Assembly: GCF_037975245.1 (NCBI RefSeq)
Contig: NC_092572.1
Coordinates: forward strand, 9,570,001-9,634,000
DNA length: 64,000 nucleotides
Source of the DNA: Apostichopus japonicus
Lineage: Eukaryota; Echinodermata; Holothuroidea; Aspidochirotida; Stichopodidae
Reading direction: 5' to 3'
Positions 39,754 to 51,100 of this stretch are shown piece by piece. The first letter of the stretch is position 1. The number at the start of each line of letters is the position of its first letter. A program made the position numbers and the translations under genes. The notes below the pieces were generated by a model. The model did no database searches. It had not been told where the DNA came from and saw only the letters and a list, made by a program, of their open reading frames with translations.

Positions 39754-39958
39754 GCAGCCTGGCTGCAGGATGCTTCAGCCTGGCTGCAGGATGCTTCAGC
39801 CTGGCTGCAGGATGCTTCAGCCTGGCTGCAGGATGCTTCAGCCAGGCTGCAGGATGATTCAGCCAGGCTGCAGGATGATTCAGCCTGGCTGCAGGATGCT
39901 TCAGCCTGGCTACAGGATGCTTCAGCCTGGCTGCAGGATGCTTCAGCCTGGCTGCAGC
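39754..39958. repeat. 21-bp palindromic minisatellite (~10 units)
   Basis: About ten units of ATGCTTCAGCCTGGCTGCAGG. Each contains the near-perfect palindrome CAGCCTGGCTG or CAGCCAGGCTG, so single strands can fold at every unit. In one plus frame it reads MLQPGCR repeated inside a 110-codon frame starting 39653. A 21-bp period keeps all frames open, so the frame is not strong evidence of a gene, though a low-complexity peptide cannot be excluded. Confidence 0.93.
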
Positions 39959-41639
39959 CCCCTTAGCATATCATCCCACTTTTAACAGAGTGCCTACTTT
40001 TTACATAACTTTAGCAATTTTTACCAACTCACATAAGTGATAGGATATACACTACCTGACAATTTTACAAAGTGATGACTCAATTTAAAGGGTCCTACTA
40101 GTTACTGGTTTTATTACATGCACCCACAAAAGTATGCCTGTGAATCAATTTTACCAGCCCGGGAATAAATTATCACAGGAAGAGCAAAATGCTTCTACTT
40201 TCAAAATTGGCAAATTGCTTTAGATAGTAAAGATATGTAGCAGTTACTATATATACACAGGAACAATAATATCTCATAAGAAAAGAAAGTTCAGCTTTTA
40301 TAATGAATTACACAAATTTTGAACCCTCAATTTTTTTCCTGTACAATGCAAGTGCATATGTACCACACTATAGTTCTTGACATTTGTACATGTATCAGGA
40401 ACTTCAAATACCACCATCAGATTCTGGATTGGGTGTTGGAATCATTTCTTAATTTTAATGCTTTTAATTTTACTTTAATATCAGCGAAACTCTTTTTTTC
40501 GTCATTAATAGATATGAATTCTATGTTGAACCTTTGGATGATATTTTTTAATTTGAATTTCTAAACATGATGAGTTTAAATATCTGAAAGTATTGTAAAG
40601 ATACCATCTGGAGGTGCGTTGGAAAACATTATTTTAAAACTTCCCTTCATGAATAAACATGATTTAACAACAAAGATCAATGCTACTGTGATCATTCTGT
40701 TAAATGCCCTGTAAACATTTAATGTTTCTTTGAATGTTGGCGCCAAAGAACAGTTTTCCACCACATCCGAGAATATCAATACTTCTTAGATCTGCCCTTT
40801 GTAAACTGTATCTCTCAAAGTTTTGCAAAGCTATTTTGTTAAGGATAAAAAAATCCATTAGGAGTTCATGTGAGCTCTGCATAATGCCAGCAGTGTAAGC
40901 TAATGTTGTATAAAGAATCTCAAATATTGACTGGTAAAGATAGAAAAAAAAAAGTATCGATAGCCTACCCTTACTAAGTAATTTTCAGTTTCTTCAGGAG
41001 TAACGACCTGTAAGTGTTTGCACTCTGTGTTAAGTTTATAAACGTGAATTATTCTTTAATGGAAAGTTGAGAACCTCCCAAGAATTGGCTAGAGGATGGA
41101 TTTAATTCCTAGTATGATTCATTACAAACATAGCTAACTTCTTACAGAGGCTCTGTGGCTCCATGATCAGATTTAAGATTGCTACTACGGTTTCTTCTAG
41201 CTGCTTTGCGATGGCTACATACACTGCCTATTAACTGCAGGGTATTTTTTTGCATTGATTTCGGTGAATCACTGTTACTATGGTGATAATGATATCCCAT
41301 TACGATCAAGTATAATGTAGCTAGTATGGTTACATAGACATAAATGTATGTATCTTTTCACATAATAATACAAAAAGTCTAAACTTTTGGGAAAGAAATT
41401 CAATGGCTATCGGCATATTGTGTATCTACTTCGTGAAAAAGTGATTGTTTGTATGTTTTTTCAGAATAGAGTTTGAAAGTGACCAATAATTAGCAAAGCT
41501 ATCTACAGTTGGATGATTTTCAACTCCGAAAAAAAGAAATTCCAATCGTATAATCAGGTGACATCATCTTTTCAAAATAGAGAAATTAAAGTTTTCTAAC
41601 GATGGTACACCACTGACGAAAGTAATTACAATAACAGAT

Positions 41640-42124
41640 AGAATCCTGACATTTGAAAAACGAACTTTTGTAATCGAGGACCGGATACATGTCGGATATA
41701 TCTATCTATATATCGATTATCGGCTCGCTTTCACTCGCACGCGTGATCTGCTGCCATTACTATTGGAGGGTTAGTTTTAACCTGACGTGCAAAGTTTTTA
41801 TCTCGGTCTTATTTTTCTCCATTACACCATCCGAGCTGACCGTTTTCACACCGTTTCTTAACGAGAGACGTGGGCTGCATGAAATCTCGGCGACAGGTGA
41901 CCTGCGGAAGGGGTCTTTTTTACAACATCTGAGTGGCCTCTTGAAAACTGTCTAAAGCGCAGCTTTGCATGTTATACTAATCAACGGAGGACTCGACTCA
42001 CGAGAAAGAGGCCAAAGGGAGCCTGAGAAGTGAAACGATTTGCAAGTTTTGAGACTAATATAAGCGGAAAGGAAACGGTTTTGCATTTTCGGGTGAGTCT
42101 CAGGAGGAGTGTTTTTAAAACTGA
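41640..42124. other. Higher-complexity island (candidate regulatory DNA)
   Basis: CpG-rich for this window (CTCGCTTTCACTCGCACGCG, TCTCGGCGACAGGTGACC), non-repetitive, with the E-box CAGGTG (41894). The plus strand is open for 88 codons from 41689 but matches nothing I recognise. It abuts the nested GGGATAT repeat on its right. Confidence 0.25.
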
Positions 42125-42845
42125 CGATTTAAAGGGATACGACATCAGACAATAAGATGCATTGAAGGAATACCTTAAGGCTGTAGAACTAAAGGGATAT
42201 ATTAAGTTAATACACATTTACAGGATAACTTATGGTATGAAGTACATCTACAAGGGACATGGTGCAAAAATAGATGCACTTGAAGGGATAACTTGAGATA
42301 GAACTAAAGGGATATATTTAAGGTAACACAAGTACATCAGGGGATATCTTATGGTATACAATGAACCTACAAGGGATATGTTGAGCTACTCATTGCACTT
42401 GAAGGGATACACTGAGGTAGAACTAAAGGGATATACTGAGGTAACACAAGCACTTCAGGGGATATCTTATGGTATACAGTACACCTACAAGGGATATGTT
42501 GAGGTAATCAATGCTCTTGAAGGGATACACTGAGGTAGAACCAATGGGATATATTGAGGTAATTCACATGCACATCAGGGGAGATGTAACGCTATGAAGT
42601 GCAGATCTATCAACAGGTATATGTTGAGGTAAAAGATGCCCTTCAAGTGATACACTGAGGTAGAACTTAAGGGATATTTAGGGTAACACATGCACTTTAG
42701 GGGCCATATCTTATGATATAAAGTACACTTGTTGAGGTGCAAGGTGCACTTAAAGGGTACCATTGAGGTATGAGGTACAGGTCCTCGAGGGTATACCTCA
42801 AGGTATATGAGATGAACATGAAAGGGATATAGATCTTAAGGTATG
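42125..42845. repeat. Nested repeat: ~30-bp AAGGGATAT subunits in ~119-bp units
   Basis: GAACTAAAGGGATAT at 42187, 42302, 42421 and degenerate copies near 42538 and 42663 mark ~119-bp units. Each unit holds about four phrases ending in (A)AGGGATA or GGGGATAT, spaced roughly 30 bp. Order within a unit: TAACACAAGCACTTCAGGGG, ATATCTTATGGTATACA, TACAAGGGATATGTTGAGG, CTTGAAGGGATACACTGAGG. The right end decays past 42700. Confidence 0.88.
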
Positions 42846-42849
42846 AAAT

Positions 42850-45800
42850 TATTAAGCTTATCATTTTTGGTAAAATGGTAAAATGCAACATAATAACATT
42901 ATTTTTAATCAGCTCTAGATAAACAGTTAACCCAGAAAAAGGAAACAATCAATCAATTGTTGTTAGTCCATGTATCTAGGTAAAGACCTCAAAACCAATA
43001 AAGACAAATACAGTATAAAAACTTATCAAAGTCAGTCTTTGTGGTTAATTGTCTCAATGTGTGTTTGCCAAATTTTAACTCTAGCTTACTGCCCTAAAAG
43101 CTCAGTGAAAATAACACAGTTCTATGCAATTTTCATATTAATAATCATTATTTCTATTGAGTTATCTGTCGTTAAGCTGAATTAAATTTGCCAGATTTGT
43201 TAACGAGTCCGTAGATTCTTCAAACTTCATTCAAAATCTGCAAGCCCCGCCCAACAGACCGTTAGGCATAGGGCTTATGAGTGGACGATACGAGTACATA
43301 GTACAGTAGGTTACATATTTGTGTAATGAGGGCATGCTGATATAGGCGGTCGCAGTGATTTTACGGTAAATTGTTTGCACCATAAGAGCAACAGAAAATA
43401 AATTTCTTTTTTTCAATTGCGACAGCTTTTCTCGGTTAAACCCACCTGGTCAGAGTGCATTTAGAATTAGAAACATTGAATCTGCTTCGGAAGTTTGTTT
43501 CCGAAATTCATCACCAAACACGTATTGAGACTTTATAAGCACTGACCTCAAAAAACCCATTTTAATTGAGATGGATTCTGTTATCAACATGTAGTACTGT
43601 GCATATACAGTACATGTAACAGCTAAGTCTGTATACATCCGTCTGATTGAATCCTACATGTTCATTGATTGTCTGGGGCACTGTTGACATACATGCGGTT
43701 TTTCTGCCCTTGGCCCCTTACTTGAAATAAAAGCGACTGAGAGGCCCCTGTCTGATACAAAACTTGCCAATTTCTAGAATATTCAAAATCATTATTTGGA
43801 AGGGTACAATAAAGACCTGAAACCACATTTATGATACAACTGTATGTCCTCTGTCGCCAATCTATATTCTGCTTCTGTTAACTTTTACCGCTCCCCCCCC
43901 CTCCCTCCCCCCCCCCCATGCCAGCTGCTGATGGTAGTTTAAAATCATTTGAAAGTTTTCTTCTTCTTCTTTTTATTTTATGAAAGACAAACAATCAATC
44001 AAGGGTGCATGAAGGGTAAACATTATATTTACATAAGAAATGTAAGCAGAATGCCAGAGGAGAGAACGAGGTTGCAAAGAATTGGTAAATCGTTGCCTTC
44101 AGAACAAAAAAGACGGTTGGAAAATTTGTTATTGTTTTGTTTGTTAATGTATCGAAAGAAACGCACAGAAGAATAGAACAACACCAAAGTTTGTTTGCAG
44201 CTGAAATTTCCTGCCCTTCCCCAACTCCTAGCCTGCCCCTCCCCCACTCCTACCCAACCCTCCCCCTCCATCCCCAGCCGGTGATATAAGCAGAAAATCA
44301 ACTTGAAATTCCAAAGCTAAGATTGAACCATGAGAAATTGAGTAAAGTTATATAATAATTAGGATTCAAGTAGCTCTTCCTTCTTTCAAAACTTGCTTGC
44401 TCTGAATCCAAAAGGGAAAACAAAAAGTTTACTAAGTTTTAAATAAAAGTTGAAATCACAGACTGAATTAAGACCGACGACTTTCTGCTTGACTTCAGGT
44501 AGAAAGCTCAGAAATATATCCACAAATATATCGAAAAGTAATGAATAAATCAAGAATGGAAGTTAAATGGTGAAAATATACTTTTCAAGATCGAGTCTCT
44601 TGAAATACATGAGTCGGAAGTATTGCTCTAAGATATGTCAGTGAACAGGTGGGCTTTACTTGGATATTTGATAAAAAATGCATCCAGGCCGTGAATAATA
44701 CATTAGCAACGATACCTCCGTGGCAGATGAGGCGATAAAATTTGACACTTAAATAGCTATGGAACTCCCAACTGACGGTAGCTTCCTCTGGAAAATAAGG
44801 GGGAGAAGCTTGAGGTATCGCTGAGCTGCGAAGAAGAATCGGTAATTGGTATGGGACCGTGACGTGAAGAGTAGGAAGAGATACATTCGTTCATTTTTAT
44901 GATGCGAGAAACAGGTGTTGATGAGAATCATGGACGCATATGGAAGGAGCAAAAATTTGTTAAAGTTGCCCGAATTTTAATTTTGGGTTGGGTTTATGAA
45001 AATGTGTCGTCCTTGCTTCATGAATGACTTATTTTCTTCACTACAGAATTTGTTTAAGTTCTTTTTTTGCAGAATATTGATGGTCCAATATAGATCGATT
45101 TGTCTATATATGGAATATATATACTTTCTAGGCCGCAGAGGTAGACCTCAATAATGATGGATTTTAGAGTCTGCTTCCTCAAACACAAACAATTTTCCTA
45201 AACAAAAAAACAACTGATATGGCTGTTACAATTGCAATCAAAACAATGACTGCTTTGTTCTTTCATTCTGCCTCCATTAAGAAAAGTACCCGCAACACGG
45301 TGATGAACATTGTGTGCACACAGGTGTGTTTTACATTCAGACCGAGGACTCCATTGTTTTTTCCAATGTTCAAATCCTCATACCCCTAACCATAACAATA
45401 CCCCATAACAATACAATTCTTTCGAGGACGTGGTGATTCTTTAGAAATCACATCCGAGGACTTAGAATTCTTTTGTTCAAATCCTCAGTCAGAATACAAA
45501 ACAAGTGCAGGCAAACATTTCTTGAGCTTTGAAAAAAAATATGAATTTTTTTTGTAAATTGCCAGACTGTTTGAGGTGCAGGCATGGGAAGAGATCTATA
45601 CTGCTGTTCAAATAAAAGTCACTATCCTGGCCTGGACACACGCACGCACACACACACACAAAAGGAAACAAATGTCGTTGGGCAATAAAGAAAACTTCTG
45701 CAATCCATCTTCCTTACAGAGGGCCTCAAGTAAGGCTTCTTGTAAAGGTTACAAAACTACTGTCTCGATACCAGTTGATGACAAATGAATCGATGGCAAT

Positions 45801-46835
45801 CAAGAAAATGAAGATTTCTCTCCACGAACACGATGTTGGACGACGATATCGCAATGGTACCTGCAATCATTGCCGCAGCCACAGATTGATGTGAAGGCTG
45901 AGAACTGACACTGTAGCAGTTTATACTATAGATAGAGATTGTCCGTTTGTTTCCGAACTGGTACGAATGGTGGAACTTTAGAGAAACATCTGCCCCTTTG
46001 ATTTATTTGTAATAGTTCAGATAAACTGCACTTGTAGTCTCAGGAGATCGAGCTAGTCACCCACGACGACGTTATATTTAGATTGCCACTTTATTTCTAC
46101 AGTATCCCTATTTATTCCTTTCCATTTTCCTTTGTTGATATGCATTAAAGTACTACAGACACCGATCCAGTTTGCCCCATATTCAATACATTTGTTGTGC
46201 GTGATAAATCTCATTCAAAATCTGTTGACATTTTTGAAAAGCTAATATTTTCATTTCCAAGAAGTTTTGATAAATCTGGGTAACTCATTAAATATGTGTA
46301 AACTGTGATGTGGAGTGTTGGGCTCATTTAAAAATGTCTTATTTTAGCCCTTAATGAGTTAACCCTTAATTACAAGCCCATATATATCATTTGAATAATG
46401 TGATGCTCCTCTTTTCAATGTCTCAGAGAGGAAAAATGCTGTGAGGCTTACAGCAAATGTTATTGACAGTTGGTGGAGCATGAGTGACCATTATTTGAAC
46501 TTCTAGCAGATTTTGTTACAATACTGATGACCTTTAGGAGGACCACATAGTGACGTAAGGTCATAATTAGGTCATGTTAAGAGCTGCAATATTTTGAGAT
46601 TCAGCATCATATGCAAAACCCAGATTTCCGTTTTGAGAAAAATTTACATGGAAATAAATTTAAAAAAACATAAAAAAAAAACATTTTTAAATATGAAGCA
46701 TGTGTAGCTTGATGACATCATAATGAAACTTGATCAAGTCTTCAGCATTGTTTAATGAGGACACAATACAGTGATATCTGTGCTATAGATCTCTTAAATA
46801 AAATTTTAGTTTTCTTTTCTAATCTGTCTGTACAG
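42850..46835. other. Noncoding DNA, probably intronic to the Ig gene
   Basis: C-runs at 43890-43918, a CA repeat at 45644-45660, and purine/pyrimidine tracts near 44215-44275. No further Ig exon (Cys..Trp..Tyr-x-Cys pattern with phase-1 splice sites) was found on the minus strand. Confidence 0.4.
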
Positions 46836-46937
46836 GAAACATATGAGCAGTTAAAATCTCTACAGATCACAAAGGTCAATGATGTCACTGCCTGTAATAT
46901 TGCCCTGGGAACAAGCCCAAACTATAAAGAAAACTAA
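46836..46937 (+). CDS. Candidate terminal exon of an unrecognised plus-strand gene
   Basis: A strong acceptor (long T/C tract then CTGTCTGTACAG, AG at 46834-46835) precedes 33 sense codons and TAA. The peptide starts ETYEQLKSLQITKVNDVTAC and continues NIALGTSPNYKEN; it is soluble-looking and has no low complexity. An AATAAA hexamer sits at 47139-47144, about 200 nt past the stop, as expected for a last exon. I do not recognise the family, and found no convincing upstream exon on the plus strand. If real, the gene would be nested in, or convergent with, the minus-strand Ig gene, because this exon lies 1.3 kb downstream of Ig exon 2. It could also be a chance open stretch. Confidence 0.3.
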   Translation, partial: ETYEQLKSLQITKVNDVTACNIALGTSPNYKEN

Positions 46938-47221
46938 AAAAGAAATCCTGTGCAAAAGTAGACAAGCAACTTATTCAGAATGGTTAGCACAACAAACTAT
47001 TAAACAAACACCATGAACCGGAGGAAATGGAAACGGACTTCACTGGGGAACTTCCTCCAGCCCTGAAATTAAAACACTGCCCTTACCTGGAATAACTAAA
47101 TACAAAGAAACCAGAAACAAAAATAACCCTACAATGAAAATAAAACCTCTATGAAACCAAATATTATTGGGTCCTTGTGTCTCATGCATTGAAGTACTTT
47201 GTGGTGTTATGTTGAAACCTG

Positions 47222-48259
47222 AATAAACATGAAAGCACTTACAGTGAAGAGTAGTTCCTGGTACCTGTGGCTATCACATGAACATTAAAGCACCTACAGT
47301 GAAGAGTAGTTCCTTTATACCTGTGGCTATCACAAGAACATGAAAGCACACTATACAGTGCAAAGTAGTTCCTGGTACCTGCGGCTATCACATGAACATG
47401 AAAGCACACTATACAGTGCAGGGTAGTTCCTGGTACCTGCGGCTATCACATGAACATGAAAGCACACTATACAGTGCAGGGTAGTTCCCTGTACCTGCGG
47501 CTATCACATGAACATGAAAGCACACTATACAGTGCAGGGTAGTTCCTGGTACCTGCGGCTATCACATGAACATGAAAGCACACTATACAGTGCAGGGTAG
47601 TTCCCTGTACCTGCGGCTATCACATGAACATGAAAGCACACTATACAGTGCAGGGTAGTTCCCTGTACCTGTGGCTATCACATGAACATGAAAGCACACT
47701 ATACTGTGCAGAGTAGTTCCCGGTACCTGCGGCTATCACATGAACATGAAAGCACACTATACAGTGCAGAGTAGTTCCTGGTACCTGCGGCTATCACATG
47801 AACATGAAAGCACACTATACAGTGCAGGGTAGTTCCCTGTACCTGCGGCTATCACATGAACATGAAAGCACACTATACAGTGCAGGGTAGTTCCTGGTAC
47901 CTGCGGCTATCACATGAACATGAAAGCACACTATACAGTGCAGGGTAGTTCCCTGTACCTGCGGCTATCACATGAACATGAAAGCACACTATACAGTGCA
48001 GGGTAGTTCCCTGTACCTGTGGCTATCACATGAACATGAAAGCACACATTCTGTGCAGAGTAGTTCCTGGTACCTGTGGCTATCACATGAACATGAAAGC
48101 ACACTATACAGTGCAGAGTAGTTCCCGGTACCTGTGGCTATCACATGAACATGAAAGCACACATACTGTACTGTGCAGAGTAGTTCCCGGTACCTGTGGA
48201 TATCACATGTATGTGAACATGAAAGCACACATATAGTACTGTGCAGAGTAGTTCCTTAC
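47222..48259. repeat. 58-bp minisatellite built from the Ig exon 2 splice junction (17 units)
   Basis: Seventeen tandem units, mostly exactly 58 bp, with TAGTTCC..GTACCTG.GGCTATC and CATGAAAGCACACTATACAG as fixed blocks. The eighteenth, rightmost copy is the real exon 2/intron 2 boundary (GTGCAGAGTAGTTCC then TTACCTGTGGCTATC, 48241-48270). On the gene's strand every unit therefore reads (CC)RCAG followed by GT, mostly GTACCAGG or GTACAGGG: a copy of the donor. Units near the left end (47228-47340) and right end (48030-48240) are more diverged than the middle, typical of unequal exchange. The array begins intron 2. Confidence 0.95.
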
Positions 48260-48607
48260 CTGTGGCTATCAGTTCTGTGGTGCTGAAATCGTCGTCGAAC
48301 GCAGCGTCCAACACTTGACATACGTATGACCCCTCAAACTCTATTCGCATGTAGTTTATAACTAGACCTCCATCCTCGGTTATATTGAAATGCCCCGATG
48401 TCATTCCAATGCCACCGGGAGGGGTATCCTTCCTCTTGAAAACAATCTGTTCCGACTCTTCTGGGTGATGGCCTCTGCTCCAGTAAATGACCTCGTATGG
48501 TTCGTCTGTCTGATCTGTGGTACAGGGGATAATCGCCGATCTGCCCAGGGGTGCAGCCACACGTTCAGGGGTGACCACTATTAGGTTCAAGGTCACCTGG
48601 ATAAGAG
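48260..48607 (-). CDS. Exon 2 of Ig-domain gene: V-set immunoglobulin domain (partial gene)
   Basis: The exon is 348 nt and phase 1 at both ends. The acceptor is ...CCCATTAG (AG at 48609-48608) with a CTAAC branch-like motif about 37 nt upstream; the donor is GTAAGG from 48259. Numbered from the exon 1 Met, it encodes residues 17-132. Visible V-set landmarks are the B-strand Cys45 (IIPC), the core Trp59 (VIYW), a long C'-D region, one N-glycosylation sequon at Asn91 (NIT), the DGGLVI stretch at 95-100, and the F-strand Cys113 in GSYVC. Cys45 to Cys113 is 68 residues, right for a V-set disulphide. The G strand is the STTELIAT end. Such domains mediate extracellular adhesion or recognition. Which family member this is cannot be told from one domain, and no transmembrane or later Ig exon was found downstream. 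The last ~11 coding bases belong to the unit of the adjacent minisatellite, which is odd. A donor-type shift to the first decoy would insert 22 residues in frame. Confidence 0.85.
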
Positions 48608-48689
48608 CTAATGGGAGATATAAGCATAAATATAGCATCTAGTTAGAGGGCTGGACAATTATATACTTTTTATATATTTACACAATGAT

Positions 48690-50510
48690 ACCATACTCAT
48701 ACCAAGGGGACATTTTAGAAATTTAGTATCAATTCTAAATGGTAGATTACGTACTCATGGTCATAGCCTTGTACTTCTATTTGTACTCATACCAAGGGGA
48801 CATTTTGGAAATTAAGTATCAATTCTAAATGGAAGATTATGTACTCATGCTCATAGCCTTGTACTTCTATTTGTACTCATACCAAGGGGACATTTTGGAA
48901 ATTAAGTATCAATTCTAAATGGAAGATTATGTACTCATTCTCATAGCCTTGTACTTCTATTTGTACTCATACCAAGGGGACATTTTGGAAATTAAGTATC
49001 AATTCTAAATGGAAGATTATGTACTCATGCTCAGAGCATTGTACTTCTACTTGTACTCATACCAAGGGGACATTTTGGAAATTAAGTATCAATTCTAAAT
49101 GGAAGATTATGTACTCATGCTCAGAGCATTGTACTTCTATTTGTACTCATACCAAGGGGACATTTTGGAAATTAAGTATCAATTCTAAATGGAAGATTAT
49201 GTACTCATGTTCAGAGCCTTCTAATTCTATTTGTACTCATACCAAGGGGACATTTTAGAAATTTAGTATCAATTCTAAATGGAAGATTATGTACTCATGC
49301 TCAGAGCATTGTACTTCTACTTGTACTCATACCAAGGGGACATTTTAGAAATTTAGTATCAATTCTAAATGGAAGATTATGTACTCATGCTCATAGCCTT
49401 GTACTTCTATTTGTACTCATACCAAGGGGACATTTTAGAAATTTAGTATCAATTCTAAATGGAAGATTATGTACTCATGCTCAGAGCATTGTACTTCTAC
49501 TTGTACTCATACCAAGGGGACATTTTGGAAATTAAGTATCAATTCTAAATGGAAGATTATGTACTCATGCTCAGAGCATTGTACTTCTACTTGTACTCAT
49601 ACCAAGGGGACATTTTGGAAATTAAGTATCAATTCTAAATGGAAGATTATGTACTCATGTTCAGAGCCTTCTAATTCTATTTGTACTCATACCAAGGGGA
49701 CATTTTAGAAATTTAGTATCAATTCTAAATGGAAGATTATGTACTCATGCTCAGAGCATTGTACTTCTACTTGTACTCATACCAAGGGGACATTTTAGAA
49801 ATTTAGTATCAATTCTAAATGGAAGATTATGTACTCATGCTCATAGCCTTGTACTTCTATTTGTACTCATACCAAGGGGACATTTTAGAAATTTAGTATC
49901 AATTCTAAATGGAAGATTATGTACTCATGCTCATAGCCTTATACTTCTATTTGTACTCATACCAAGGGGACATTTTGGAAATTAAGTATCAATTCTAAAT
50001 GGAAGATTATGTACTCATGCTCAGAGCATTGTACTTCTACTTGTACTCATACCAAGGGGACATTTTGGAAATTAAGTATCAATTCTAAATGGAAGATTAT
50101 GTACTCATGTTCAGAGCCTTCTAATTCTATTTGTACTCATACCAAGGGGACATTTTAGAAATTTAGTATCAATTCTAAATGGAAGATTATGTACTCATGC
50201 TCAGAGCATTGTACTTCTACTTGTACTCATACCAAGGGGACAATTTGGAAATTAAGTATCAATTCTAAATGGAAGATTATGTACTCATGCTCAGAGCATT
50301 GTACTTCTACTTGTACTCATACCAAGGGGACAATTTGGAAATTTATTATCAATATAACTAATGGGAGATTATGTACTCATGTTCAGAGCCTTCTAATTCT
50401 ATTTGTACTCATAACAAGGGGACAATTTGGAAATTTATTATCAATACTAATGGAGGATTATGTACTCATGCTCAGAGCCTTGTATTTGTACTCATACCAA
50501 GGATACTTCA
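48690..50510. repeat. 90-bp minisatellite in Ig intron 1, with higher-order structure
   Basis: About twenty 90-bp units with shared core CATACCAAGGGGACATTTT, AGTATCAATTCTAAATGG and TTATGTACTCAT. A variable block separates three unit types: a = CTCATAGCCTTGTAC, b = CTCAGAGCATTGTAC, c = TTCAGAGCCTTCTAATT. Units starting 48991-49351 run b-b-c-b-a and units 49441-49801 repeat b-b-c-b-a, so a 450-bp five-unit higher-order repeat was duplicated. The last two units (from 50341) have small indels. Because 90 is a multiple of 3, a 30-residue open repeat (MYSCSEHCTSTC...) appears on the plus strand, but the TTAGAAATTTAG variants stop it; I do not call it a gene. Confidence 0.95.
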
Positions 50511-51031
50511 AAAGTATATCATGTACACCTCACCCTGTGGTTGTCATTCTACAATTCTGCTTCTTAGCAAGATACTTTAAGGTATAACTAAAACCATGTT
50601 TCCTGCTTTAACACTGATTAATGTCTATAATTTCCAGGTCATCTGCCCATAATAGATAAAGAAGGTTGCTGAAACAGGGTTCACACCATCCAGACAAAGC
50701 CGAACATAAGGCGACGACCACGAACTGAATGAAATGTCAATTTATTTATGGCGATAACAAAAGTAATAACCAAATTAATCCTGCCGTCTTCAATTCTAAC
50801 AAACTTGACTGCAGTTAGTTAATCTGTGCTGCCGCCTGACCTTTTTCCATAGTGTTGATATCATGTAAACCATTTCCTACTGAGTTCATGCCTCACGTAA
50901 TAGCAAATTATGAATCAGATGAACAGATTAAAGCAACACTCAGGATATTATATTTGTTCTTTGTTCAAATCATATCTTCCTTATGAGCTACAGAATGGTA
51001 CTACTACAGAAGCTAGCTTTGGTCACATTTT

Positions 51032-51100
51032 TGGGGGGAGGGGGTGGGGAGGGGGTGGGGAGGGGGAGGGGAGGGGGAGGGGAGGGGGAGGGAAGGGGTT
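51032..51100 (+). repeat. G-rich tract (G-quadruplex-prone) in Ig intron 1
   Basis: Near-continuous runs of four to six G separated by single A or T, such as GGGGTGGGGAGGGGG, give many possible quadruplex registers on the plus strand. Plus is the template strand of the Ig gene, so the transcript here would be C/U-rich. Confidence 0.85.

Larger units (their letters stand above)
36846..41639. other. Noncoding DNA outside the 38.6-kb island and 21-bp array
   Basis: AT-rich and unique. Two overlapping minus frames at 40576-40882 look natural but are frameshifted relative to each other and match nothing I know; they could be an old transposon ORF. Confidence 0.4.

Noticed and set aside
47228-50510. 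CRISPR-like array
   Set aside because: Units are contiguous with no unique spacers, unit lengths are 58 and 90 bp, and the genome is eukaryotic.
49019-50587. 30-residue repeat protein (MYSCSEHCTSTC...)
   Set aside because: Period 90 keeps the frame open, but TTAGAAATTTAG variants introduce stops repeatedly; it lies in an intron and looks noncoding.
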